Source: Acidobacteriota bacterium
Lineage (GTDB): Bacteria > Acidobacteriota > Blastocatellia > Pyrinomonadales > Pyrinomonadaceae
NCBI GenBank assembly: GCA_016703965.1
Contig: JADJBB010000025.1
Location: 1,069,501 to 1,133,500 of the forward strand
Direction of reading: 5' to 3'
DNA: 64,000 nt
Part shown: one piece after another, positions 16,798 to 24,612 of the stretch
How positions within the stretch are numbered: position 1 is the first letter of the stretch
Layout of the letters: each line of letters opens with the position of its first letter
Notes under the pieces: generated by a model
What the model was told of the DNA's origin: nothing
What the model saw: only the letters and a program-made list of their open reading frames with translations
The model's database searches: none
Translations under genes and position numbers: made by a program

Positions 16798-18528
16798 TTA
16801 CATACCTTTATAGTTCGGCCCCCCACCGCCCTCAGGCGTGACCCAGTTGATGATCTGGTAAGGATCGGCAATGTCGCAAGTTTTGCAATGAACACAATTT
16901 GAAAAATTGACCTTCAGTTCCTTTCGTCCCGTTCCGGCATTGTCTTCCATCTCATAAACGGCAGCCGGGCAGAATCGCTGACACGGGTTGCCATATTCCT
17001 CGGCACACGTGGTCGCACATATCTCCGTATCTAGTACGTGCAGATGCGATGGCTGATCTTCGTCGTGGGCGACAGCTCCGTAAAATACATCCGTTACCTT
17101 ATCGAACGTCAACTCCTTATCGAATGGAACGCCCGCATACCGTTCGGACTTCAAATGATCCGATGGCCCAAATCCACCGGCCTTTGCGTTGCCGTTTAGC
17201 TTTTCGATCCGTTCGTGGCCTGCGACGTGGTGTTCCTTCGGCATAAAACCCCAGGCGAGGCCTTTGGTCATAAACTGCAGCCCAGTGTTGACCAATGCCG
17301 ACCAACGGCCCTTCTGGAAGGCTCCGTGGAAGTTGCGGACCGGATGCAGTTCGTCGTAGATCCAGCTTAAATTGACCTTTTCCTCGAAATGCTTGAGTGT
17401 TTTTGAAGAGAAATCGTCGTGTTCAAAAGCTCCGATGATCGTCTCAGCGGCGAGCATTCCTGATTTCATCGCGGTGTGGATTCCCTTGATCCGCTGGCCA
17501 TTCAGGAAAGAGCCGGAATCGCCAACGATCAATGCCCCGTCCGCATAAAGCCGCGGCATCGTGAAGTAGCCGCCGGCGTTGATGGTTTTCGCACCATATT
17601 TGATCATCTTGCCGCCTGCAAGGACCTCAGCGACCTTCGGGTGGGTTTTGAACTTTTGAAACTCGGCGTGCGGATCGATGAGCGGGTCTTCGTAGTCGAG
17701 CCCGGTTACGTAACCGATGCTGACCATGTTGTCTTTGAGGCCGTAGATCCAGCCGCCGCCGTAGGTTCGCGTGTCGGATGGAAATCCAAGCGTATGAACG
17801 ACTTTCCCTTCCGGAAAATTCCCGGCGGGCAGTTCCCAAAGCTCCTTTATCCCCAGTGAATAGACCATCGGCTCTTTGTCTTCGGCAAGTCCGAGGCGCG
17901 AAATTATTTGCTTGGCGAGCGACCCGCGTGAGCCTTCACCGAGCACGGTGACCTTAGCCAAAAGGTCTACGCCAGGCTCAAAATTAGCCTTTTGATGGCC
18001 TTCTTTGTCGATTCCCTTGTCACCGGTTCGTACGCCGATCACGCAGTCGTTCTCGTCATACAGGATCTCAGCCGCAGGGAATTCCGGGAAAATATTGATT
18101 CCCGCTTCCTCACATTTCTCACCAAGCCATTCGCAAACCTTACTGAGCGAAACGATGTATTTGCCCTTGTTCTTCAGCGGCGGCGGAACGAGCGGTGCGT
18201 TAAAGCCTTTCTTTTCACCTAGATACCAAAATGCATCTTCCGTCACGACCGAATCGACGGGACAGCCTTGTGCCAGAAAATCAGGCATAAGCTCGCGGAT
18301 CGCGATGGGATCCATGACGGCTCCCGACAGAATGTGTGCCCCGACGAATGAGCCTTTTTCGACGATCGCTATCTCGAGTTCGCCGATCGCCTTGCCCTTT
18401 TTGAAGCCTTTTTCGACCAGTTCGTCGTGTTCCTTGATCTTGTTTTTCAAGTGCAGCGCAGCCGCCAAATTTGCAGGCCCAGCACCCACAAACACAACAT
18501 CCATCGGTATTTGTTCGCGTTCGATCAT
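16798..18528 (-). CDS. Electron transfer flavoprotein-ubiquinone oxidoreductase
   Basis: A 576-residue flavo-iron-sulphur protein that passes electrons from reduced ETF to the quinone pool. An N-terminal FAD Rossmann motif (VVFVGAGPANLAAALHL) is followed by a second nucleotide/FAD region (GALIVGDSGSFLNGQRIKGIHTAMKSG) and a C-terminal 4Fe-4S domain with cysteines in CATTCAEEYGNPCQRFC and NCVHCKTCDIADP. The length and layout equal those of mitochondrial and bacterial ETF-QO. No etfA/etfB is in the window. A REP-like element lies 10 bp upstream of the start. Confidence 0.96.
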   Translation of the reverse strand: MIEREQIPMDVVFVGAGPANLAAALHLKNKIKEHDELVEKGFKKGKAIGELEIAIVEKGSFVGAHILSGAVMDPIAIRELMPDFLAQGCPVDSVVTEDAFWYLGEKKGFNAPLVPPPLKNKGKYIVSLSKVCEWLGEKCEEAGINIFPEFPAAEILYDENDCVIGVRTGDKGIDKEGHQKANFEPGVDLLAKVTVLGEGSRGSLAKQIISRLGLAEDKEPMVYSLGIKELWELPAGNFPEGKVVHTLGFPSDTRTYGGGWIYGLKDNMVSIGYVTGLDYEDPLIDPHAEFQKFKTHPKVAEVLAGGKMIKYGAKTINAGGYFTMPRLYADGALIVGDSGSFLNGQRIKGIHTAMKSGMLAAETIIGAFEHDDFSSKTLKHFEEKVNLSWIYDELHPVRNFHGAFQKGRWSALVNTGLQFMTKGLAWGFMPKEHHVAGHERIEKLNGNAKAGGFGPSDHLKSERYAGVPFDKELTFDKVTDVFYGAVAHDEDQPSHLHVLDTEICATTCAEEYGNPCQRFCPAAVYEMEDNAGTGRKELKVNFSNCVHCKTCDIADPYQIINWVTPEGGGGPNYKGM

Positions 18529-18537
18529 ATGATTATT

Positions 18538-18563
18538 GTCAGAACCGCCTGCTTAAGCGGGCG
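18538..18563 (+). repeat. REP-like palindrome, copy A
   Basis: GTCAGAACCGCCTGC plus TTAAGCGGGCG, a close match to the dispersed palindrome found again at 24587, 25688, 25756, 31011 and 31076. It lies immediately upstream of the ETF-QO start. Confidence 0.75.
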
Positions 18564-18703
18564 TAAGACGGCTAAAATGAATGGCGATTCAGTTCTTTGG
18601 AGAGTATATCAGACAAATCGATCCAAAGTCATTTTCCTAAATAGCTGATAACTGATAGCTTTTATGCTCAAGTAAAATGCTATCAGCTATTTCGAACCAA
18701 ACA

Positions 18704-19462
18704 ATGCGAATACTCACCGCAACGATCTGGATCTCAGTCCTGCTACTAACAGGCTGCTCGGCGTCAAAAAATAAGATCGATCCCGCCCGTTCGAACGGTC
18801 TGCCTACGAAGGTTTTGTGGGCATGGGAACGCCCTGAAGACCTGCATTTCATTGATCCAAACGAAATCGGCGTGGCGTTTTTAGCTCAGACGATCTTCCT
18901 CGAAAAAGACCAGGTTTCGCCCAAACCTCGCCGTCAGCCGCTCGAAGTTCCGCCCGGGACGTATCTGATCGCCGTCACGCGGGTCGAGACAAAAAAAGGC
19001 ACGTTCGACCGGCCGACTTTTTCGGCCGAGATGGGTTCGAAGATGGTGAGTCTGATCAAAAACACGCTCGAACTGCCCGACGTAAAAGCGATCCAGATCG
19101 ATTTCGATGCCGTCGTTTCCGAACGGCCATTTTACCGGTCGATGATGCGGGAGCTCATGAAAACACTGCCTCCCGATACGCCATTGACGATGACATCGCT
19201 CGCTTCGTGGTGTACCGGCGATGCCTGGTTCAACGATTTCCCGGTGGACGAAGCGGTCCCGATGGCATTCCAGATGGGAGCGGATTCTGAAAAGATCCAC
19301 AACTTTCTGAGGGCCGGAAACGACTGGAACGAACCGCTCTGCCGCGGCAGCTATGGAATCTCGCTCGACGAGGGCCGTCTTGAGGGAATGAAGCCCGGCC
19401 GTCGGCTCTATTTCTTCAAAAACGCCGCCTGGCAGCCCTCAGATCTCGACAAATTACCATGA
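18704..19462 (+). CDS. DUF3142 lipoprotein
   Basis: From the ATG at 18704 a 252-residue protein starts with a lipoprotein signal peptide ending LLLTGC, so it is likely lipid-anchored after processing by Lsp. The region after it begins VLWAWERPEDLHFI, typical of DUF3142 proteins, and continues through TYLIAVTRVETKK, IQIDFDAVVSERPFYR and TMTSLASWC. The pattern resembles a TIM-barrel hydrolase-like fold, but no activity is known to me. A further ATG at 18677 would add nine residues before the hydrophobic core. The downstream 450 bp is decayed DNA next to an IS110 element. Confidence 0.8.
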   Translation: MRILTATIWISVLLLTGCSASKNKIDPARSNGLPTKVLWAWERPEDLHFIDPNEIGVAFLAQTIFLEKDQVSPKPRRQPLEVPPGTYLIAVTRVETKKGTFDRPTFSAEMGSKMVSLIKNTLELPDVKAIQIDFDAVVSERPFYRSMMRELMKTLPPDTPLTMTSLASWCTGDAWFNDFPVDEAVPMAFQMGADSEKIHNFLRAGNDWNEPLCRGSYGISLDEGRLEGMKPGRRLYFFKNAAWQPSDLDKLP

Positions 19463-19918
19463 TAAAATGGGCTCATTTAGGTAGAGTGGAAGCTACCCAT
19501 TGGTAAAGCAGAGCCTCGAGATTGGTAGAGGTATTGGGGAGATTGGTCAAAGGTCTGCGAGCTATGATTTTGGGTATCGCGCACTCCGATCTGCGTCTCT
19601 CTGACGGGAAAGAATCGAGTATTGTCACAGTCGTTCTCGGCCGGGGTCACATCTATGAAGTTAAGCCATGAGTCAAGCGCACTTCGTCGGTCGCACCGAG
19701 TTTTGGTGTGATTCGAAGTCATGTTCGTTTCGACAATAACCAACCCGCCTCCTTTTATTGTTAGATTTACTTTCAGTTCGCACCGCCGTTTGTGGCGAGT
19801 GCCATCATCTATTCGTGCACAGATTTAACTGGCTACATGAAACTAGATCGGCTCATCCCGACGCTTTATCGAGATGGCTGGCCGTGCCATCAGACCTTCA
19901 GAGACTGAAGATTTCTCT
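19463..19918. other. Non-coding/decayed DNA between the DUF3142 gene and the IS110 transposase
   Basis: No convincing intact gene. In the plus frame at about 19488-19601 the translation contains QRSASYDFGYRALRSASL, which resembles the end of a formylglycine-generating-enzyme (SUMF1) type domain, but a stop lies just upstream and another just after. A minus-strand ORF at 19477-19743 has no recognisable feature. The rest may be the right flank of the IS110 element, whose exact end I could not define. Confidence 0.4.
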
Positions 19919-20969
19919 TCACCTCTCCTGACCCCTCGCACAGGCCAACTTCGCCCCGCCGGTTGCAAACTGTTCGTAGCTGATGTTGTCACGAAGCATG
20001 ACGTAACAGTTGATGAGCAGTTTGCGGGCCGCTGCGACTTTTTGCTTTCGGGCGGCCGCGTCGACGGCTAACTTGCAAGTAATGTGCCTTGATCCCATGA
20101 TCGCGGCACGTCTGGGCGGCCTGACCGAGCAGATGCCTCGTGAGTCGCGAGCCATGCTTGCTGATCGAGCCTATTCGTCTCTTCTCGCCGGAGCTTTTCT
20201 CCAGCGGGTCCAGTCCTACGAACGCGACTACCTCTTCCTTGCGTCGAAAGCGGCGGACGTCGCCTAGTGTGTGAATGAGTGCCAGAGCGGTGACCACTCC
20301 GATGCCCGGATGCGTCATCAGAAGGCGCGTCTTTGCATCTTTATCCGCCTCCTCCGCAAGTTTCGCGTCAAAGGCCGCTATCTCTTTAGACAATTCGTTG
20401 TATAAAGAAAACCGCGATATGACGATGAGCCGCTCCATATCGGTCGAAACCGCATCGAGAAGCTCTTTCTGCCGTTTAAGTGTCTGAAGCCGAAACTTAT
20501 CGAGCCCCTTCGATCGAGCGAACGCCTGTAGCGTGTTTGCGATCGATGTACGCTTCTTCACCAGAAAATGCCGATGATTGAGCATCGTGAGCATCTCGCG
20601 GCTCCGCTCGCTCCTCGGCGTGATCTCGGGAAACGAGCCGTTCACCAGGAGATCCAGGATCGTCTCCGCATCACGAAAGTCGTTCTTGTGTCGCGACAAC
20701 GCAGCTCGCCTGATCAGCCTCGGATCACCTATCTTTACCTTTATTCCGTTTTCAAAGAGCAGCTTTTCAAACCACCACAAACAACCCGTCGCCTCTACCC
20801 CGACAACCACCTCGTCTCCAAACTTGCGATAAAACGCCTTCAAAGACTGCTTGTCCGAATGCAGAAACTGCCGATACCGCACCTCTCCATCCCTCTCGTC
20901 ACAATAAGCAACCGTCTGCTCGTATGGGTGAAAATCAACCCCGATGTATACTGTCATTGTTGATTCCAT
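19919..20969 (-). pseudogene. IS110-family transposase, C-terminus frameshifted
   Basis: The N-terminal DEDD (RuvC-like) domain is intact: YIGVDFH, VVGVEATGCLWW, and KNDFRDAETILDLL. The Tnp_20 domain follows with LLMTHPGIGVVTALALIHTLG and GSISKHGSRLTRHLL, which includes the conserved serine region. Near residue 300 the frame changes: the main frame ends at 19989 with a Arg-rich tail, while the shifted frame reads LAVDAAARKQKVAAARKLL and CYVMLRDNISYEQF to a stop at 19919, the normal IS110 C-terminus. One extra base at about 20072 explains this. Starts are ATG at 20969 or 20957; the second lies just after a long inverted repeat. Whether the truncated protein is active is unknown. IS110 enzymes use a bridge RNA from the element's non-coding end. 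Confidence 0.85.
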
Positions 20970-21030
20970 CGGGTCAGTTTCTTGTCAAAACTCTGAGTGT
21001 TTTCTAACACTCGACTCCGATGGAATCAAC
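20959..21030 (-). repeat. Nested inverted repeat at the start of the IS110 transposase gene
   Basis: Arms of 14 bp, GTTGATTCCATCGG (20959-20972) and CCGATGGAATCAAC (21017-21030), enclose a second perfect hairpin GAGTGTT/AACACTC (20995-21012, loop of four). The first possible start codon lies inside the near arm and the second directly after it. It could be part of a bridge RNA, an IS end, or a translation-blocking hairpin. Confidence 0.7.
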
Positions 21031-21056
21031 TTCATAACATCAGTCCTTACAATTCA

Positions 21057-21082
21057 AAGCCCACGGATGTGGGCGACAGATC
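21057..21082 (+). repeat. Partial copy of the GGGCGACAGAT repeat unit
   Basis: AAGCCCACGGATGTGGGCGACAGAT resembles the third sub-hairpin of the 222-bp palindrome at 21956-22177 (AAGCCCGCGTGGTGGGCGACAGAT). It marks the outer side of the IS110 region. Confidence 0.5.
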
Positions 21083-21135
21083 CGTTCGCACCTGAATATA
21101 TTCGCCGATCAAAATGCTAAGATGCGGATACTGTG

Positions 21136-21873
21136 ATGACAACGCATAAGAAGTTCTTCCTAATTCTTTGGGCCTTGGGGTTCGTTGGGATCTTGTCGTT
21201 CTTGTTTATAGATCTGGCCGGGATCATCGAGATACTTCCTTCAGACGTCGAGGTTCCTCCGATGGCCCCCTGGCTGATCAAGGGCTTAAGCCTGATTCAG
21301 CCGACGGTGATCTTATCGATCGCGGTTCTGGTTGGGATCGGGCTTGCGCCGAAGGTCGGTTTGTCGGCTCCGGTGGCTGAAAGCCTCGCCAAAAACGAAA
21401 ATTGGTTCCCTGCTCTCAAACCACAGATCGTTCCCGGCATTATCGGCGGCGTAATTAGCGGCCTCGCGATCGTCGTGACGGCCGCCCTATTAAAACCCTT
21501 GCTGCCAGCCGAAGCCGTTGTGCTGATAGGCAAATTCGGCAACGTGCTACCGCTCCCGACACGATTTTTGTACGGCGGGGTAACAGAAGAACTGCTGCTG
21601 CGTTGGGGCCTGATGACGCTGCTTGCCTGGCTCGCGTGGAGGCTTTTTCAAAAAGGCCAGGGCAGCCCGAGATCGTCCTGCTTTGTCGCCGCGATCCTCG
21701 TCTCATCCCTGATCTTCGGCATCGGCCACCTGCCGGTCGCATTCCTGCTCTTCCCACACCCAACGCCCACCCTCATTCTCTTCGTCCTAACCGCCAACTC
21801 CACCTTCGGACTAATCGCTGGCTACCTCTACTGGAAAAAAGGACTTGAATCCGCCATGATCGGCACGTCGTGA
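21136..21873 (+). CDS. CPBP-family intramembrane metalloprotease, C-terminus frameshifted
   Basis: A protein of about 245 residues with seven to eight hydrophobic segments. CPBP/Abi motif 1 is EELLLRW (about residues 151-157) and motif 2 FGIGH (about 194-198). The main frame stops at 21873 straight after GLESAMIG. In the next frame the sequence continues HVVTHAVLFTASYLGSYF and stops at 21920, which gives the expected last motif (HxxxH-like) of the family, so one base appears to be missing at about 21865. CPBP proteases are membrane zinc/metal-dependent enzymes, some acting in bacteriocin immunity or protein processing; the substrate here is unknown. A GTG at 21133 is an alternative start. Confidence 0.8.
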   Translation: MTTHKKFFLILWALGFVGILSFLFIDLAGIIEILPSDVEVPPMAPWLIKGLSLIQPTVILSIAVLVGIGLAPKVGLSAPVAESLAKNENWFPALKPQIVPGIIGGVISGLAIVVTAALLKPLLPAEAVVLIGKFGNVLPLPTRFLYGGVTEELLLRWGLMTLLAWLAWRLFQKGQGSPRSSCFVAAILVSSLIFGIGHLPVAFLLFPHPTPTLILFVLTANSTFGLIAGYLYWKKGLESAMIGTS

Positions 21874-21955
21874 CGCATGCTGTATTGTTTACGGCGAGTT
21901 ATTTGGGGAGTTATTTTTAAGGTTTAGGCTTCTCGGGTGTTTCGGAAACTTCATT

Positions 21956-22177
21956 AAGCTGCGGAGCAGCGACAGAATTTAGCCCCAGGTGCAGCCTTGC
22001 GGAATCTGGGGTGGGAACCAAAAAAGATCTTAAGCCCGCGTGGTGGGCGACAGATTTATGGCCGTTTGCACGAATCTATGTCGCCCGCTCCGCAGGCTCA
22101 AAAACAAGATTTGGCTATTCCCCAGGTTCCGCTTCGCTCCACCCTGGGGTTACAAGTATGCCGCTGCTCCGCAGCTT
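21956..22177. repeat. 222-bp nested palindromic element with 15-bp perfect terminal inverted repeats
   Basis: Ends AAGCTGCGGAGCAGC (21956-21970) and GCTGCTCCGCAGCTT (22163-22177) are exact inverses. Each half holds further hairpins: CCCCAGG...CTGGGG (21983-22011 and 22120-22149), and a GCCCGC...GGGCGACA unit near the centre. The two halves align with each other over about 105 bp. It fills the gap between two convergent genes and has no ORF of note; it looks like a non-autonomous MITE-like or composite REP element. Confidence 0.8.
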
Positions 22178-22223
22178 TGATAATCGTCTCGCGAGTACGC
22201 GACCGGAGCAGGGGAACCCGGGA

Positions 22224-23633
22224 TTATTTCTCCAGTCTTTTTAAAAGATCAGCAGCCTGGCTACTACCTTCCTCTGCCATCTCTTCTAAGGTTCTTTTTA
22301 ACCAATTTTTTACTTCTGGATCTCTATTATTTGAGTTGATAATATCTTGAAGACGGTCAAATCTGTTTGGATTCTGCGACTCTTTATATCCCTGGATCAG
22401 CCAAGTAATATCCTTGGGATTGTTTGCGGCAATCACCCTCTTAGCTAACTGGTCGGCTGCTTCTAATGGCGAACAAGCGACAGCGTAAAAAGCCATCCAA
22501 CGATCCTTGTCCGAGCTGTTCATAAATTCTCGAGCCCATTCGACCGTTGCAATGTCGCCCATTCCGGCCAAGCCGAAAGATAATTCCCAATGCTCCTGAT
22601 AGCTCTTACCCACTAGACTTCTGACGATTTCGGTCGCCTCGGGATTCGGATTCTGAACGAACCACGTAGCAAGCCTGCCGGCTTCTTCGATATCCGCCGA
22701 TCTCAGAGCGGCCATCATCAGATTGAGGTGGTGTTTATCTGCCGTCTTGATCATTGCCCACATCAGAGGCCACCGTTGCGATTTGTCTAGCTCCGGATAG
22801 TTCCGTGCCAGCTTAATGAGGATTGTCTCATTTCGGGTCTCGCTGATGTATTTGCTTATTGGGCCGATGTAGTTTAACGGAATAGGTTTTTTCAGCAAAT
22901 CGATAATAAAGCCCGCCGCTTGTTTGTGCCTGCCCCACGCAAAAGCCCATAACACGTCTCTTTTCTGCTCCTTAGAAGAACCGGAGTAAAGGGTTACAAG
23001 ATAATCAAAAGGTTTGTCGGGCGTAGGTGAGTTCAGTTCGTCATCGATATCTGAAACAAGAGATTTCGGATAGTGCTTGGCATTTCGCCGGTTCAGAGCC
23101 AGTTTCCGCAGATCCCCCAATTCTTTTTTCTCGATATCGTAGTCGTTTTTTGAGCTGATGCGGATGAAATGTCTCACGGATCTCAACAATTCCGAGGAGT
23201 CCAAGTCATTGATAGGCAGATTCATTGCTTCCGTCGCAACTACCGACATCTCCCAGCCCGACTCGCCTTTGTTAACAAATAGAAGGTATTTTGGCTGGGG
23301 AGACCTGAGACTCTGCTCTAGTAAAGGGGCTAGAAACAATGATCGTCGGTCAGAGCCAAATGATATAACTGTACAGCTTGTATTAGTTTCGTAACCATTA
23401 AAAACCTTATCTTTGAAGTCTCCCTTAAGGACTTCGACGATCTTAAACTCAACAGCACTTCCATCTCTGGAAACGGGTTCAGCAAGAAGAACCGCCTCCG
23501 TTTCCTTCACCAGACCGTATTTTGTTTTAGGCAGATGACCGTCCGCATAAGAACAAGCCAGCGAGTAAAAACTCGAACAGTTAAGGCAAACTGCTATCGC
23601 GAAGATCGCTTTTAGTAACCTGTTGATCATCAC
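22224..23633 (-). CDS. Secreted protein of unknown function with helical repeats
   Basis: A 469-residue protein with a signal peptide (about 27 residues, ending FYSLA before CSYADG). Residues about 30-160 are beta-rich with three cysteines; the part ETEAVLLAEPVSRDG...FKIVEVLKGDF is typical of secreted domains found in several Gram-negatives and often seen N-terminal to repeats. Residues about 230-465 form repeated amphipathic helices resembling HEAT or ARM units (e.g. WELSFGLAGMGDIATVEWA). A periplasmic protein-protein interaction role is inferred; no family is recognised with certainty. The 3' end lies close to the large palindrome. Confidence 0.7.
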   Translation of the reverse strand: MMINRLLKAIFAIAVCLNCSSFYSLACSYADGHLPKTKYGLVKETEAVLLAEPVSRDGSAVEFKIVEVLKGDFKDKVFNGYETNTSCTVISFGSDRRSLFLAPLLEQSLRSPQPKYLLFVNKGESGWEMSVVATEAMNLPINDLDSSELLRSVRHFIRISSKNDYDIEKKELGDLRKLALNRRNAKHYPKSLVSDIDDELNSPTPDKPFDYLVTLYSGSSKEQKRDVLWAFAWGRHKQAAGFIIDLLKKPIPLNYIGPISKYISETRNETILIKLARNYPELDKSQRWPLMWAMIKTADKHHLNLMMAALRSADIEEAGRLATWFVQNPNPEATEIVRSLVGKSYQEHWELSFGLAGMGDIATVEWAREFMNSSDKDRWMAFYAVACSPLEAADQLAKRVIAANNPKDITWLIQGYKESQNPNRFDRLQDIINSNNRDPEVKNWLKRTLEEMAEEGSSQAADLLKRLEK

Positions 23634-23677
23634 TTTTTGATGTTTTAGTCGACTAATGAGTTGTCGTGAGAGCCTTC

Positions 23678-24277
23678 TTAGTCCAAAAATTGCTCGATGT
23701 AGCCATCGAGGTGTTTTTGGAGGTCTTTGGTTCCGTTGTAGCCGCGTTTGGTTATGAGTTCCAGGAGTTCGCGGGTAGCTTCTAATTCCGGCGGCGTCGC
23801 GGCGGTGATGAGGTGTTGGAGGTCGAGGATGTCTTGTGGGCGCCGGTTCCAGTCGGCGGCGAGGGTTTTCATGGCGATCAGGGAGGGAATGGTGGCGACG
23901 CGGACGTTGATGTCTGAAAGGATGTGGCCTTCTTCGGCGGTTTCAACAATCTCTGACTCGATTCCAGTAAAGGCGAAAATTAGATCGATTCGCATTGGCG
24001 GGCGACCGGATGATTTAAGCCGAGCCGTAGCCAAGCGGCCTCTGTCGTCGTGATGGATCAGTTCGGCAACAGTGTAGCCAAGCTGCGTAAGTTCGTAGAC
24101 GAGACTATCGGCATGAGCGTCATCTGTCACAGTTACCGCTAGGTCAATATCCTTAGTAAAACGCTCTATTGTTCGGAACGAAACGGCTATCCCGCCGACA
24201 ACTGCAAACTTTGCTTTACGCCGTTCGAGAATGTCGAATATTAGTTTCGAATGATGTTCGAGCTGTTCGTTATTCAG
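23678..24277 (-). CDS. AbiEii-like nucleotidyltransferase, non-canonical start
   Basis: A protein of about 199 residues with the nucleotidyltransferase-fold motifs VVGGIAVSFR then TKDIDLAV (the GG...DxD pattern) near residue 27-48, followed by RIDLIFAF, carrying the third acidic residue. Members transfer nucleotides to RNA or protein, and many are toxins of toxin-antitoxin or abortive-infection systems. No ATG, GTG or TTG precedes the DxD motif in frame; a GTG at 24130 would remove it. The only upstream candidate is CTG at 24277, overlapping the TGA of the upstream small gene as CTGA, the arrangement normally seen as ATGA for coupled translation. The start may have mutated, or CTG may be used. 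Confidence 0.7.
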   Translation of the reverse strand: MNNEQLEHHSKLIFDILERRKAKFAVVGGIAVSFRTIERFTKDIDLAVTVTDDAHADSLVYELTQLGYTVAELIHHDDRGRLATARLKSSGRPPMRIDLIFAFTGIESEIVETAEEGHILSDINVRVATIPSLIAMKTLAADWNRRPQDILDLQHLITAATPPELEATRELLELITKRGYNGTKDLQKHLDGYIEQFLD

Positions 24278-24525
24278 ATCTTTTTAGAGACGAATCGGGA
24301 GATGTCACGCCTTGAAAAGCCCTCGTCCGTACGCTGCGGCAACTCCAAATACCAACGGTCAACCTCGCTCTCGATCTCGGCGAGCGTGATGTCAGGATTC
24401 TTTTTCCTGAGCTTGTGGATGAAAGCTCGCTCGCCGAGTCGCTGAAGTTCGGACAGCATGCGAAATTGGGGTTCAAAGTCTCTCACGAGTCTTATTTTAG
24501 CATGTTTTGCTGGTGATTTTAACAC
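24274..24525 (-). CDS. Small protein paired with the nucleotidyltransferase
   Basis: An 83-residue protein from a GTG at 24525, preceded by a GGGGAG Shine-Dalgarno six bases upstream. The core MLSELQRLGERAF, then HKLRKKNPDITLAEIESEVDRWYLELPQR resembles small proteins commonly encoded directly upstream of AbiEii/MNT-type nucleotidyltransferases. It overlaps the next gene by four bases. Its role is not known; an antitoxin-like or regulatory function is inferred from the pairing. A GTG at 24486 is an alternative start and a TAAAAT lies between the two. Confidence 0.65.
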   Translation of the reverse strand: MLKSPAKHAKIRLVRDFEPQFRMLSELQRLGERAFIHKLRKKNPDITLAEIESEVDRWYLELPQRTDEGFSRRDISRFVSKKI

Positions 24526-24586
24526 GATTTGCTCCCCGAGGTAGAAGAGCCCAGTCGCTATCGCTCCCGGTTCTGACCCGTTGTGG

Positions 24587-24612
24587 CCGCCCGCTTACGC
24601 AGGCGGTTCCGA
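24587..24612 (-). repeat. REP-like palindrome, copy B, overlapping the mtnA stop
   Basis: On the minus strand it reads GTCGGAACCGCCTGCGTAAG and continues GCGGGCGG. The TAA of the palindrome loop is the stop codon of mtnA and the last codons (S-E-P-P-A) come from the repeat. A second, shorter variant with CGGTTCTGAC lies next to it at about 24569-24578. Confidence 0.8.

Noticed and set aside
18637..19300. Minus-strand ORFs opposite the DUF3142 gene
   Set aside because: Antisense shadows without start signals or recognisable motifs.
19477..19743. 88-residue minus-strand ORF next to the IS110 element
   Set aside because: No motif, no clear ribosome-binding site, and the region reads better as decayed DNA.
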